Made by a program: the position numbers and the translations under genes. From MFD09286-c1 sp963701015 (GTDB taxonomy: Bacteria > Bacteroidota > Bacteroidia > Bacteroidales > DTGW01), in NCBI GenBank assembly GCA_963701015.1, contig OY969556.1, forward strand, positions 1,922,001 through 1,986,000: a stretch of DNA of 64,000 nt, read 5' to 3'. Below the pieces are notes generated by a model that ran no database searches, had not been told where the DNA came from, and was given only the letters and a program-made list of their open reading frames with translations. This document shows positions 19,941 to 30,503 of the stretch, piece by piece (positions within the stretch are counted from its first letter, which is position 1; every line of letters begins with the position of its first letter).

Positions 19941-20243
19941 ATGCCTAAAAAATATTTCTTTTTAAAACTGAATCCTCCCCGGCCAACATTTACAAATGAT
20001 ATGACCGACGACGAAAGGAAAATAATGAACGACCATGTTAAATATTGGCAACCCTATGTAAAAGATGGAACAGTGCTGGTGCTCGGGCCTGTTCTCAAAC
20101 CTGAAGGTGGTTTTGGTATTGCCATTATTGGCGTTGAAGATGAAAAGAGAATTGATGAGCTTATATCCATTGACCCGGCAAATGGATTAAACTCATATGA
20201 AGTTTATCCAATGCGGGTTGTTTCGAAATGGATTGAGAATTAA
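19941..20243 (+). CDS. YciI-like (YCII) family protein
   Basis: 100 residues from the ATG at 19941. An in-frame upstream start at 19917 would add eight residues that do not belong to the fold. It contains the family's LGPVLKPEGGFGIAIIGVED core and a C-terminal SYEVYPMRVV strand. YCII proteins are small dimeric ferredoxin-like folds, some with dehalogenase-like or ligand-binding roles. The cellular function here is unknown. Cytoplasmic, no signal. Stands alone, facing a SnoaL-like gene. Confidence 0.8.
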   Translation: MPKKYFFLKLNPPRPTFTNDMTDDERKIMNDHVKYWQPYVKDGTVLVLGPVLKPEGGFGIAIIGVEDEKRIDELISIDPANGLNSYEVYPMRVVSKWIEN

Positions 20244-20356
20244 CTGAACAAAAGTTAAACAAAATCTATCAAAGTCAATAATCACTATAAATTAGCGATG
20301 GCTTGGGTTTAATTAATTTTCAGTTAATTTAAAATGGTTGGAATGGAATAATTCAA

Positions 20357-20722
20357 CTAATGATTTTCAACATTGTAATAAAAGCGTTCATGAATAATTA
20401 AATCGCCCTGCCAATGCTGCACGGCAACTTCCTCCATTTTTGCCCTGGAACCATCCAGCATAGTTGCATCAAACAACGATTCTACCATTGTAATTGCTTC
20501 GGCTTCATTCGATGTAACTGATTTAACCGTAAATCCGTGAATTTCCTTAACCCCTTCAACAAATTTCTTCTGAAACTCCAGGTTAACCATTTTACCTTTT
20601 CTAACTTCACCCGAAGCTTCTTCCATAACCACATCATTATGGTAATATTTCTCAAATGCTTCTAACATTTTTCCATTTGCTGACATTGCGTACATGTCTT
20701 TTGCTTTATCCAAATAGCTCAT
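20357..20722 (-). CDS. SnoaL/NTF2-like domain protein
   Basis: 121 residues covering one cone-shaped NTF2-like fold: an N-terminal helix (YLDKAKDMYAMSANGKMLEAF), then KYYHNDVVMEEASGEVRKG, then VESLFDATMLDGSRAKMEEV and a final QHWQGDLIIHERFYY. No signal peptide. Convergent with the YCII gene. Such proteins bind small hydrophobic ligands or act as isomerase-type enzymes; the specificity cannot be read from sequence. Confidence 0.78.
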   Translation of the reverse strand: MSYLDKAKDMYAMSANGKMLEAFEKYYHNDVVMEEASGEVRKGKMVNLEFQKKFVEGVKEIHGFTVKSVTSNEAEAITMVESLFDATMLDGSRAKMEEVAVQHWQGDLIIHERFYYNVENH

Positions 20723-20843
20723 AATATACTTATTTTATGATTAATTGTTACAATAACAACTTTAATCTATTTTGGTTAAATCGTAATATGTTAAGAAAAC
20801 GCAAAGGATATTTTACAATAAAATTCAAATTTCTAATTACTTA

Positions 20844-20994
20844 TTAATTCTACTTTAACAGATTCGAAAACCAAACTGTTTTTACCCTTAATCCCTAAAG
20901 GGAACAGTTTGATTTTCAGCTTTCACCCTTTAGGGTTTGGGGTAAATAAAGCTGAAAAACATAGAAAACAGTTAATGTGTTAAAGTAGGATTAA
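20844..20994 (-). repeat. MITE family 1, copy 6 (inverted)
   Basis: 151 bp, ends TTAATTCTACTTTAACA and TGTTAAAGTAGGATTAA, nearly identical to copy 4. The flanking 20723-20843 and 20995-21187 are AT-rich leaders with no other feature. Confidence 0.88.
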
Positions 20995-21187
20995 TTGTTA
21001 TATTGTTTATTAAGTTTTTATTAAATAACCAGCACTTTAATGTTAATCAATTTTTTAAAACACAGTATTTCAATATATTAAAAAATGTTTAAACCTTAAT
21101 ATATTCTAACTAGTCATTTTTACTATTGCCCTCCATTTCACACCAACATACATTTGAAAAGTTTTAAAAATTTAAGCTTTATCACAG

Positions 21188-23882
21188 ATGTTGGAATTTA
21201 TGTTTAAATGTAAAAAAGCAATTGGTATAATAGTAGCAATTTCAATTGTTTGTTCAGGAAGTTTATTTGCGGGAACAATTAAAGGAAAAATTATTGACAG
21301 CAATACAAAGGAAAGTGTTGCCGGTGTTCCTGTTATTATAAAAAAGAAAAACCTTATAACTGTAACCGATGTTGATGGTTATTTTGTTTTTCGGGACTTA
21401 AACCCCGGTTCATATGTAGTAAACACACAAAGCTTGAGTTTCGAAAATACTGAATCTACGCAACTCATCATCAAATCCGACAATGATTTAGTACGTTATG
21501 ATATTTATCTTAAACCCAAATCAACTGCAATTGATGAAGTAAAAGTTACTGGTAACAAAGTTATTGAAACAGATGTAAGTGCCAGAAATACTGAAAGGCT
21601 GGCAACAAATGTTATGAATGTAGTTTCGGCTAAAACAATTGAGTCGCTACCCGATCAGAATGTAGCTGATGTAATGCAGCGTGTATCAGGTGTCTCGATG
21701 GCTAAAAATAATTTTGGGGCTAATTCAAGAGTAATAATCAGGGGTATGCCCTCGAGGTACAATTTATCATTAGTTGATGGTGTTCTTATGCCAAGTTCAA
21801 GTTCTTTAGGTATGTTTAGTTCAGAATTGGTTGGGAGAATGGAAGTAGTAAAATCGTTGCAACCCGATTATGAAGGTGATGCAATTGGAGGAATAGTGAA
21901 TACTGTAACCAAACAAGCTCCGGATACAGCTTTTTTTAAAATTCAAGCGGGTGGAGGATATAACCAATATTATTTTACCCATAAATTCTTAACCTTCGAT
22001 AATAGCACTGTTGCTGCAAAGGATCCCAGTACACTAAATGGACCTGATTATTTAGCTGATGCGTCACAATTTCCAAGAAAAAACTTAATTGTTAAGTCGG
22101 TAAAAGCCGCGCCCGATTTAGACTTTAGTTTTTCAGGCGGTCGCAGGTTCTTCAATAAAAAGTTGGGTTTAATGGTAGCCTTTAGTGCTCAAAATACATC
22201 AATCGCGAATACTTATAATTATACAAGCTATTTTTTTAATCCCAATATTAATGGTTTGGATATTGAATACTGGGAAAGCCAGGTTTACAGTCAAAGTCAA
22301 AAAAGATTTGGCGGCTTCGCAAAATTAGATTTCCAATTAAATAACAATAACCAGATAAGCCTTTACAGTTCTTTATTTCAAACATATGAACTGCGCGTGA
22401 GGGAATATACTGACCTGCAAAACGATAACAGCGCTCAAAATTACCGGCCTATTCAAACACAAACCGAAACCGATAATACACAAACTTCAATTACTTCCTT
22501 AAAAGGTGAACACAATATATTAGAAACTCTCAGTATTGATTGGACAGCCTTATATGTTGCAGGTAATTCTCAATCGCCCGATTTTGTGAATATTGAAGAG
22601 GCTAAACTTGGCAATGGCTCCTCCAACACTTAATTATTCTCAACCTGTTACCAGAAACTGGCAATGGGATATAAATCAGAATAAATCGGCAAACCTGAAC
22701 ATCAATTATAAACCTAACATTTTCGGGCATTTGTTCGAGTTTAAAGCAGGTGAAATGTATAGAAATGTTTTTATGAAAAATTATGCAAATCAATACTTTT
22801 TTGATGGTCCAAAAAATGCACTTAGCTATCCTTATCCTGATCTTCTTACTGTGCCACTTACAAATAACCAAAATGCTCAACAGAAAAAGGGGAATGCCTA
22901 TTTAAATCCAGGAAATTACAGGGCATGGGAAGAAATTACAGCAATGTACGCAATGGTAACTTCAACATTTGGAAAACTTCAAGTTCTCACAGGTATCAGG
23001 GCAGAACAGACTTATATCAGGACTGAACATAACCAGAATAATATTAAGATTCCTGTCTCTGGCGATACGGTCAAATATATCGATCCTTTGCCAAGCTTGC
23101 ACCTGATATATAAAATTACCGAAAAACAAAATCTTCGATTCTCAATATATAAGGCTATCAACAGACAAGGCCCTACAGAAATTATACCATATTCCGATCC
23201 TCGGGCTGGTGCCCAAAGTGGAAATCCCAAATTGAAACATTCTACTGCTAATTGTTTCGATTTGCGTTATGAATTTTATCCGAAAGATGAAGAAGTTTTA
23301 ACGGCAGGAATATTTTATAAACATTTATATAATGCTATTGAAGAAATTGTATCATCAGGAAGTGGAAATACATCGTTTCAAAATATTGCCAATTGTACCA
23401 ATTACGGTTTGGAACTGGTAGCAACGAAATATTTTGGCAATTTTGGTTTTAGCGGTAATTATACTTATACACATTCTGCTATAATTGTTCCAAAGCTTGA
23501 TAATATTATAAAAAATGGATATGATACTACAATTAAACGAAATCAAACAAGGCCATTAATAGGTCAGTCGCCCCATTTATTAAATTTAAGTTTATCCTAT
23601 CGAAATCAAAAATGGGGTTTCCGCTCAAGTGTTGTATATACTATGCAGGGATACAATATGGTTACCCCAAGTACTTTATATAATCAGGATGTTTACCAGT
23701 CGAATTACAATAATCTTGGGCTTTCCTTTGATCAAAGGATTGGAAAAAGAATTAATGTAAGTGCAAAAATTTCAAACCTATTAAATAGTCCGGTTGTACG
23801 TACCGTTAGAAACGAAAATTTACCAGTTGAAAAATCATATAACTATCAAAGTTATTATATAGGATTAAAAATTAATTTATAA
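21188..23882 (+). pseudogene. TonB-dependent receptor with a +1 frameshift
   Basis: Two overlapping frames (21188-22633 and about 22600-23882) together make one ~898-residue receptor. It has a signal peptide ending SGSLFAG, a carboxypeptidase-regulatory-like domain, a plug (VIIRGMPSRYNLSLVDGVLM, VGRMEVVKSLQPDYEGDAIG) and a barrel ending SYYIGLKINL. The first frame stops after KLGNGSSNT while the second continues with PTLNYSQPVT. Removing one base from the GGCTCCTCC stretch near 22615-22623 restores a continuous protein. It is paralogous to the receptor at 13882-16686 and also followed by a beta-helix gene. It could be an assembly error or a recently inactivated gene. Confidence 0.85.
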
Positions 23883-23902
23883 CAATTTAAAATGAAAAAG
23901 CA

Positions 23903-25417
23903 ATGAAAAAAATTTACTTATTATCAATTGCGTTAACCTTTATTATTGGGCTAACAAATGTAAGAACTGCAAATGCAACTGACTTGAAAGGTACTTTAAC
24001 AACCCAAACATTAGCAGAAGGAACCTACAACCTTACCGGTGATGTGTTAGTTGATGTTGGTCAAACATTAACTGTTTCACCAGGGGTTAAAGTTCTTGCA
24101 ACAGGAAACTATCATATTGAAATTGCTGGTAACCTAATTTGTAATGGTACAGATGCCAAACCAATTATTTTTACCGCGAGTGATGAAAAAACTGCTAAAG
24201 ATAGTCTTGGTGTTTCGGGCTGGTGGGGTGGTTTCCTTATTGATTCCACAGCAACAAATGTTAACGTAACATTTACCCATATCAACTACACAGGTGGTGT
24301 TGATGCTACAGGTGGCACCCAGGCAAGTTTTGACGTAGAAGGTATGCAGGGTTATAACGGCGGCGCCAAAATTATTTTCGAAGACAACTGGATGTTTGGT
24401 GGTATTGACGATGCTATACATTTGGCCGGATATATTACCGTAAGTGTAAAAAGAAATGTATTGCAACGTTTGGGCGGCCCTGATGGTGATTTACTAAACA
24501 TTAAAGCCGGGGTTCAGGGAGATGTTTGCTATAACTATATTTGGAGTTCTGCAAATAGCGGTGTAAAATTAAATACTGGTAAAACGGTTTTTTCACCTGA
24601 AACAAAAATAAATATTTATAACAATACTTTTATTAATGGAAACTGGCGTAAAGTTGGAGAACTTTCATCAGCAATTCTTATCGATCAGTTTTCTGCTGCC
24701 AATATATATAACAACGTTATTGTAGGTTGTCGCAATGGTATAAATATTACAACAAAAGCTGATTATAATAATACCAAATATAGCAACAACCTTATTTATA
24801 CTTATAGTGCTACCGTAGATTCATTTACTAATAACTATTATATTCCTGGTTCAGAAGGTTCAGTGCAATCGACTGACAAAACTGATGCAGGAATTACAGC
24901 TTGCGGAAAAGTTTTTACCCACTGGGATTCAGATATCACCGTTGATACAGCCGATAATAACATACCTACTTTAGCAACCAATTCACCTGCAATAGGTGCT
25001 GGCACAACCACTGCAACGCTTTGGACAACATTTTCAGCAGGTGCAGCTGTAGGTTCAGCAATGGCATTAAATAAAGATATGGGAGCTTATCCTACTGATG
25101 GTTCAGGCAACAAACATATGCCAACCCCTTATCCAGGATATACTGCACCAGTTGGCATTAATACAATGTCTGGTAAATTAGGTTTGTCAGTATTCCCAAA
25201 TCCAGTAATTGACCAATTAACTTTAACCAGCCAATCAACAAATAATTCAAGTTTGCAGGTTGAGTTTATTGATATGCAGGGCAAAGTTGTTCTTTCCAGA
25301 ACATTTGAAGCTGCAAGCCAATACAATATAAATGTTTCAAATCTTTCGAATGGCTTGTACCTGTGTCGCGTTATTCAAGGTTCATCAATTGAAACAAGTA
25401 AGTTCATAAAAAAATAA
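23903..25417 (+). CDS. T9SS-exported beta-helix protein
   Basis: 504 residues. Signal peptide about 1-25 (ends RTANA), then a right-handed beta-helix region (about 30-400) with regular units such as TLTVSPGVKVLATGNYHIEI and INIYNNTFINGN. A type IX sorting domain begins at about 425 (LSVFPNPVIDQLTLTSQ) and ends GLYLCRVIQGSSIETSKFIKK. It is homologous to the lipoprotein at 16726-18135 but carries a T9SS tail in place of a lipid anchor. It is likely attached at the surface next to the upstream receptor. Confidence 0.83.
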   Translation: MKKIYLLSIALTFIIGLTNVRTANATDLKGTLTTQTLAEGTYNLTGDVLVDVGQTLTVSPGVKVLATGNYHIEIAGNLICNGTDAKPIIFTASDEKTAKDSLGVSGWWGGFLIDSTATNVNVTFTHINYTGGVDATGGTQASFDVEGMQGYNGGAKIIFEDNWMFGGIDDAIHLAGYITVSVKRNVLQRLGGPDGDLLNIKAGVQGDVCYNYIWSSANSGVKLNTGKTVFSPETKINIYNNTFINGNWRKVGELSSAILIDQFSAANIYNNVIVGCRNGINITTKADYNNTKYSNNLIYTYSATVDSFTNNYYIPGSEGSVQSTDKTDAGITACGKVFTHWDSDITVDTADNNIPTLATNSPAIGAGTTTATLWTTFSAGAAVGSAMALNKDMGAYPTDGSGNKHMPTPYPGYTAPVGINTMSGKLGLSVFPNPVIDQLTLTSQSTNNSSLQVEFIDMQGKVVLSRTFEAASQYNINVSNLSNGLYLCRVIQGSSIETSKFIKK

Positions 25418-25433
25418 TATTTTCATAATCTGT

Positions 25434-25475
25434 AAAGCTCTGTCCAGGTCTTTAAGACTTGACAGAGCTTTTTAC
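25434..25475 (+). terminator. Rho-independent terminator
   Basis: AAAGCTCTGTC pairs with GACAGAGCTTT, with an inner AGGTCTT/AAGACTT stem, followed by TTT. It lies 17 bp after the beta-helix stop and separates this module from the PepSY gene. Confidence 0.8.
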
Positions 25476-25540
25476 TAATAACCTTTATTTGTTATAATTT
25501 CTGAAATTAATTATTTGAAAACCATACAAATTAATAACCA

Positions 25541-26053
25541 ATGGAAAAGAAATCGATGAACCAAATAATGCGTTCGTGGCACCGTGATGTTGGTTTTTTT
25601 ATTATTGGAATGGTTATTATTTATGCACTTAGCGGTATAATTTTAATTTTCAGGGAAAGCAATTTATTAAAACACAAAGTAAAGGTTGAAAGAACTATAA
25701 CACCAAATTTGGAGGCGATGGACTTAAAAAAAGAACTACACCGAAAAGAATTAAACGGTATAAGAATTGATGGCGATAATATTTTTTTTGATGATGGACA
25801 ATACAATAAAATAACGGGAATTGCAGCTTATACAACTACTGAAACTATTTTCCCATTCAACAGATTTATTGATATTCATAAATCGAAAAATAAAGGCCCT
25901 TTACTTTGGATTAGCGCTATTTTTGGTTTGCTCTTGTTTTTTATGGTATTTTCTTCATTATGGATGTTTAAAAAAGGAACTACATTGTTTAGAAGAGGAT
26001 TAATAATTGGCGGTGCTGGTTTAATTTTTGCATTACTTTTATTTTTTATATAA
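25541..26053 (+). CDS. PepSY-associated transmembrane protein
   Basis: 170 residues. An N-terminal membrane helix at about 17-38 follows the family signature RSWHRDVGFFIIGMVIIYAL. A soluble ~80-residue PepSY-like segment comes next (LHRKELNGIRIDGDNIFFDD). After the FIDIHKSKNKGPLLWISAIF motif there are two further helices at about 122-143 and 150-170. Such proteins often accompany TonB receptors and are linked to ferric-siderophore reduction in some bacteria. That role is not shown here. The length is about half of large PepSY-TM reductases. Confidence 0.78.
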   Translation: MEKKSMNQIMRSWHRDVGFFIIGMVIIYALSGIILIFRESNLLKHKVKVERTITPNLEAMDLKKELHRKELNGIRIDGDNIFFDDGQYNKITGIAAYTTTETIFPFNRFIDIHKSKNKGPLLWISAIFGLLLFFMVFSSLWMFKKGTTLFRRGLIIGGAGLIFALLLFFI

Positions 26054-26107
26054 CACATTTCGTTATAAATATTTTTATTATTCAACAATCAAACACATAA
26101 AAATTAT

Positions 26108-27139
26108 ATGAAAACTAAGCTATTAATTTCTACACTTCTAATAGGAAGTTTAACATTTTCAGTTCAGGCACAGAAAGCTTCGAACTATAAAATTGTAAAT
26201 AAAATTCATCTCGAAGGTGATGGCAAATGGGACTATTTATTTTCCGATGATGCTGCGTCGAGATTATATGTTTCGCATCAAACAATGGTTCAGGTTGTAG
26301 ATGAGACTACCGGCCAGGTGATTGGAAAAATAACCGGTATGAATGGCGTGCATGGCATAGCCATTGTTTCGGATTTAAACAAAGGTTATATAAGTAGTGG
26401 AAAAGATACTATGGTTACGGTATTCGATACCAAAACGTTTAATGTTATAACAAAGATAACAGCATCGGGTGTTGGTCCTGATGCTATATTTTATGATCCT
26501 TATAGCAAAAAAATATTTACTTGTAATGGCAAAGGGCATAGTTCATCGGTTATTGATCCAGAAACCGATAAAATAATTGCAACCATAGAACTTACAGGGA
26601 AACCTGAATCAGGTGTTTCCGATGGTAATGGTAAAGTATATGTAAACTTTGAAAAAGAAAGCCAGTTATGCGAAATAAATTCAGCAACTTTTAAAGTCGA
26701 AAATGTTTGGCCATTAGCTCCAGGAGAAGGCCCAACCGGTTTATCTTTGGATAATGAAAACCACCGCTTGTTTAGTGCATGCGATAACAAAATGATGATG
26801 ATTTTAGATGCCGAAACCGGCAAAATTGTTACATCAGTTCCCATTGGCGAAAATGTTGATGGCGATGCTTTCGACCCGGGTTTAAAAGTTGCCTACACGT
26901 CGAATGGCGAAGGAAATATGACAGTGATTGAAGAGGACAATAAAGATGCTTTTGAAGTTGCTGAAACTTTCCCTACACAAAGAGGGGCAAAAACCATAAC
27001 AGTAAACCGGAAAACACATCATATATATATGTCAACAGCCGATTTAAAAGGCGCTGATGACGATGATGATAATCCACATGCAAAACCAAAAATTGTACCA
27101 GGAACATTTGTAGTTTTAGATATAGCACCTATAAAATAA
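26108..27139 (+). CDS. Secreted YncE-like beta-propeller protein
   Basis: 343 residues. Signal peptide about 1-21 (ends FSVQAQ), then seven or so propeller repeats with the YncE pattern (GYISSGKDTMVTVFDTKTF, HSSSVIDPETDKIIATIEL, LFSACDNKMMMILDAETGKI). An acidic loop (GADDDDDN) lies near the C-terminus. There is no enzymatic domain, unlike the fusion genes at 7420 and 27476. Located 54 bp after the PepSY gene and probably in the same transcript. Role unknown; propellers of this type commonly bind partners or ligands in the periplasm. Confidence 0.8.
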   Translation: MKTKLLISTLLIGSLTFSVQAQKASNYKIVNKIHLEGDGKWDYLFSDDAASRLYVSHQTMVQVVDETTGQVIGKITGMNGVHGIAIVSDLNKGYISSGKDTMVTVFDTKTFNVITKITASGVGPDAIFYDPYSKKIFTCNGKGHSSSVIDPETDKIIATIELTGKPESGVSDGNGKVYVNFEKESQLCEINSATFKVENVWPLAPGEGPTGLSLDNENHRLFSACDNKMMMILDAETGKIVTSVPIGENVDGDAFDPGLKVAYTSNGEGNMTVIEEDNKDAFEVAETFPTQRGAKTITVNRKTHHIYMSTADLKGADDDDDNPHAKPKIVPGTFVVLDIAPIK

Positions 27140-27170
27140 AACCTATTTTATAACAAGGTTTTCTTGTATA

Positions 27171-27240
27171 ATGGACATTGGCCTGTCGAAACGAATATTG
27201 ATTATTATCAATAAGCCTTCGGCAGGTTTGATGTCCATTT
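27171..27240. terminator. Long imperfect hairpin, probable terminator
   Basis: ATGGACAT (27171) pairs with ATGTCCAT (27231), with further complementary segments CCTGTCGAA/TTCGGCAGG and TATTGAT/ATCAATA toward the centre. It lies 31 bp after the propeller stop. It could be an old MITE remnant. The rest of the gap to 27475 is AT-rich without features. Confidence 0.55.
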
Positions 27241-27475
27241 AATTTATATTTGACAATATATTTAACGTTTGTTTAGCAGTGTTAATATGGAAATGAATGA
27301 TATATAATTTAAATTTGGTATAGAATTTATTATAATTTGGCTTAACAGAATAAATAGGATACAAATATTAATTCAAATTCTCATTCATTTGTTAATTATT
27401 AATAATGAAGTTTTAATTTAAATTATTTTTGGAATTGCAAACAACTGAATAAGTTAACTTATTAAACATTTATTT

Positions 27476-29905
27476 ATGATGAAGTTTTTAATATGTTTTT
27501 TCTATATATGCTATATACAATTTCAACCAACATATTCCCAAATTAAAGCTGCAAATGGGCCTCACAGGATATATTTACCCAATGGATGGTCATTGACTCC
27601 TGTTGGAAGTAGTTTGCCTCTTGGTGATTTACCTTTGAATATAGCTGTAAGCAAATCGAAAAAATTAATGGCTGTAACCAATAATGGTGAAAGTATCCAA
27701 ACGCTCCAATTGATTGATGTTACTAAAGAAAAAATATTAGATAGTGTTATAATCCCAAAATCGTGGTATGGATTAAAATTTTCTTCAGACAATAAAACAT
27801 TATATGCTTCAGGCGGAAATGATAACAGGATACTTGTTTACAACATTAAAAAAGAACATTTAATATTGAGTGATTCCATTATATTAGGCAAACCCTGGCC
27901 CGAGAAAATTTCCCCGGCTGGTATTGATATAGATGATGATGCATATTTATTATACGTGGTAACGAAGGACAATAATTCCTTATATATTTTGGATTTATTA
28001 ACGAAAAAAATTATTGATAAAATTGCATTGCCTGATGCAGCCTACACTTGTATGCTTTCATCCAATAAAAACAAGTTATTTATTTCGTGCTGGGGATGCG
28101 ATAAAATTTTAATTGTTGATACACGTAAAAAAATTATTTCTGATGAAATAAAAGTTGGCGATAACCCAAATGAAATAATACTAACCAGTGATAATAAATA
28201 TTTATATGTGAGCAACGCTAACGATAATTCGGTTTCAGTTATTGATTTAATTTCGAATAAAGTAATTGAAACCTTAAATGCGGCACTTTATCCAAATTCT
28301 CCAAGTGGTTCAACTTCAAATGGTTTGGCATTAAGCAAGGATGAAAAAACACTATATATTGCTAATGCCGATAATAATTGCCTTGCTGTGTTTGATGTCA
28401 GTGACCCGGGGAATAGTAAAAGTAAAGGGTTTATTCCAACTGGCTGGTACCCAACCAATGTAAAGGTTATCAACAATAAAATATATGTTAGCAATGGTAA
28501 AGGATTCTCATCTAAGGCAAATCCCAATGGCCCGAATCCATTTAAAAATGAAATAATTTACCAGAATGGGATTAAATCAAATTCTGCCGAGGTCGAATAT
28601 ATAGCAAATTTGTTAAAAGGTACTATGAGTATAATTCCTGTTCCAGATGAAAAGACCTTAAAGCAATATTCAAAATTAGTTTATGAAAATACGCCTTACT
28701 CAAAAGAAAAAGAAACACAAACTTCAGGAATGATAGGAAATCCAATACCATCAAAAGTTGGTGAAACTTCCCCAATTAAATACGTTTTTTATATAATAAA
28801 AGAAAACAGAACATACGATCAGGTATTGGGCGATGTGAAAGAAGGCAACGGTGATTCAAGTTTTGTTTTATTTGGAAAGCATATAACACCAAATGAACAT
28901 GCAATTGCAAAACAATTTGTATTACTTGATAATTTTTATGTTGATGGTGAAGTGAGTGCTGATGGGCATAATTGGAGCATGGGTGCTTATGCCACTGATT
29001 ATTTGGAAAAAACATGGCCAACAAGTTACGGGCATCGCGGAGGGACTTATGATGCTGAAGGCAACCGTGAGGTTGCAAATAACAAAGGTGGTTTTATTTG
29101 GGACATGTGTAAGCGGAATAATGTAACTTATCGAACTTATGGCGAATTTGCCGATAATTATAAACCAAATATTCCCGTTTTAAAAAATCATTTTTGTAAG
29201 TATTATACAAGCTGGAACCAGAGTGTACCTGACACAACACGATTTCGACAATGGAAACGCGATTTCGATTCATTGCTTGCTATTTATGCCGTTCCTCAAT
29301 TAAATACATTAAGGTTTATCAATGACCATACCGAAGGCTTGAGAAAAGGACGTCCTACACCTTTTGCTGATGTTGCTGATAACGATTTGGCCACAGGCTT
29401 GTTTGTTGATTATTTAAGCCATAGTAGCATTTGGAATGAAAGTGTAGTTTTTATTGTCGAAGACGATGCCCAAGATGAACCCGACCATGTAGATGCTCAT
29501 CGTTCAACTGCTTTTGTTGCAGGAGGTATGGTAAAAAGTGATTTTGTTGACCATTCCATGTATTCTACTTCATCTATATTAAGAACAATTGAATTAATTT
29601 TAGGAATGCCACCAATGACACAATATGATGCAGCCGCCGAACCTTTATGGCGTTGTTTTTCCAGTTCAGATATACATCCTATGTTCAAAGCTGTTCCTTG
29701 TGAAGTTGATTTGCATGAGAAAAATACTGCAATGAATCAATGGCAAAAGCTTTCCGAAACATTTGACTTTAGCGCCGAGGACAGGGTACCTGATGCGGAA
29801 ATGAACCAGGTTTTGTGGTATGGTTTAAAAGGAGAAAATATAATTATGCCTAATCCGGTCAGGGCTGCGTTTCTGAAATTGAATTGTGGCAAAGATGATG
29901 ATTAA
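27476..29905 (+). CDS. Secreted beta-propeller / alkaline-phosphatase-superfamily phosphoesterase fusion
   Basis: 809 residues, paralogous to 7420-10050. Signal peptide about 1-21 (ends TYSQ). The YncE-like propeller spans about 40-390 (LYVSNANDNSVSVIDLISNK, LYIANADNNCLAVFDV). The phosphoesterase domain begins at about 438 with YIIKENRTYDQVLGD and has EDDAQDEPDHVDAH at about 661. It ends in the acidic GKDDD. A secreted phosphomonoesterase or phosphodiesterase is likely. Followed after 17 bp by a membrane methyltransferase, so the two may be cotranscribed. Confidence 0.87.
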   Translation: MMKFLICFFYICYIQFQPTYSQIKAANGPHRIYLPNGWSLTPVGSSLPLGDLPLNIAVSKSKKLMAVTNNGESIQTLQLIDVTKEKILDSVIIPKSWYGLKFSSDNKTLYASGGNDNRILVYNIKKEHLILSDSIILGKPWPEKISPAGIDIDDDAYLLYVVTKDNNSLYILDLLTKKIIDKIALPDAAYTCMLSSNKNKLFISCWGCDKILIVDTRKKIISDEIKVGDNPNEIILTSDNKYLYVSNANDNSVSVIDLISNKVIETLNAALYPNSPSGSTSNGLALSKDEKTLYIANADNNCLAVFDVSDPGNSKSKGFIPTGWYPTNVKVINNKIYVSNGKGFSSKANPNGPNPFKNEIIYQNGIKSNSAEVEYIANLLKGTMSIIPVPDEKTLKQYSKLVYENTPYSKEKETQTSGMIGNPIPSKVGETSPIKYVFYIIKENRTYDQVLGDVKEGNGDSSFVLFGKHITPNEHAIAKQFVLLDNFYVDGEVSADGHNWSMGAYATDYLEKTWPTSYGHRGGTYDAEGNREVANNKGGFIWDMCKRNNVTYRTYGEFADNYKPNIPVLKNHFCKYYTSWNQSVPDTTRFRQWKRDFDSLLAIYAVPQLNTLRFINDHTEGLRKGRPTPFADVADNDLATGLFVDYLSHSSIWNESVVFIVEDDAQDEPDHVDAHRSTAFVAGGMVKSDFVDHSMYSTSSILRTIELILGMPPMTQYDAAAEPLWRCFSSSDIHPMFKAVPCEVDLHEKNTAMNQWQKLSETFDFSAEDRVPDAEMNQVLWYGLKGENIIMPNPVRAAFLKLNCGKDDD

Positions 29906-29922
29906 TTTAATTTTAAATATAT

Positions 29923-30471
29923 ATGGGAAAACTAATATTTTTTGGGATTTTAAGTATTCCTGTTATATTGGTTTCATGGAGAACCTTATTTAATTTTAAA
30001 AGACATGGTTTTTACAGGTTCTTTTCTTGGGAATGCATAATCTGGCTTTTTGTCAGCAACTACAAATATTGGTTTGTAAATCCTTGTCAAATCAGTCAAA
30101 TTATAGCCTGGATTTGTTTATTAATTTCAGCTTATCTAATAATTGCAGGTATCATACAAATAAAAAAATTCGGAAAACAAATAAATAATCGCGATGATAA
30201 TGCATTGTATAAGTTCGAAAAAACATCAAATCTTGTAAATTCAGGAATTTATAAATATATAAGACACCCTCTTTATTCCTCCCTTTTATTTCTTACCTGG
30301 GGAATATTCCTGAAAAATATGGATATCCGATTATTTATAATTGCCATAATTTCATCCTTTTTCTTATATATAACAGCAAGGTTTGATGAAAAAGAATGTT
30401 TAAACTACTTTGGTGAAAATTATAGCTACTATATGAAAAATACGAAACGCTTTATTCCTTTTATTTTCTAA
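29923..30471 (+). CDS. Integral-membrane methyltransferase (ICMT/PEMT-like)
   Basis: 182 residues with four to five membrane helices (about 2-18, 38-50, 60-83, 115-130, 135-150). The C-terminal motif IYKYIRHPLYSSLLFLTWG and the late EKECLNYFGENYSYYMKNT are the cofactor-binding signature of isoprenylcysteine/phospholipid methyltransferase relatives. It would methylate a membrane-associated substrate with S-adenosylmethionine; the target is unknown. Confidence 0.75.
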   Translation: MGKLIFFGILSIPVILVSWRTLFNFKRHGFYRFFSWECIIWLFVSNYKYWFVNPCQISQIIAWICLLISAYLIIAGIIQIKKFGKQINNRDDNALYKFEKTSNLVNSGIYKYIRHPLYSSLLFLTWGIFLKNMDIRLFIIAIISSFFLYITARFDEKECLNYFGENYSYYMKNTKRFIPFIF

Positions 30472-30503
30472 TATTATTGAAACCTAAATGAATGAATTAG
30501 TTT

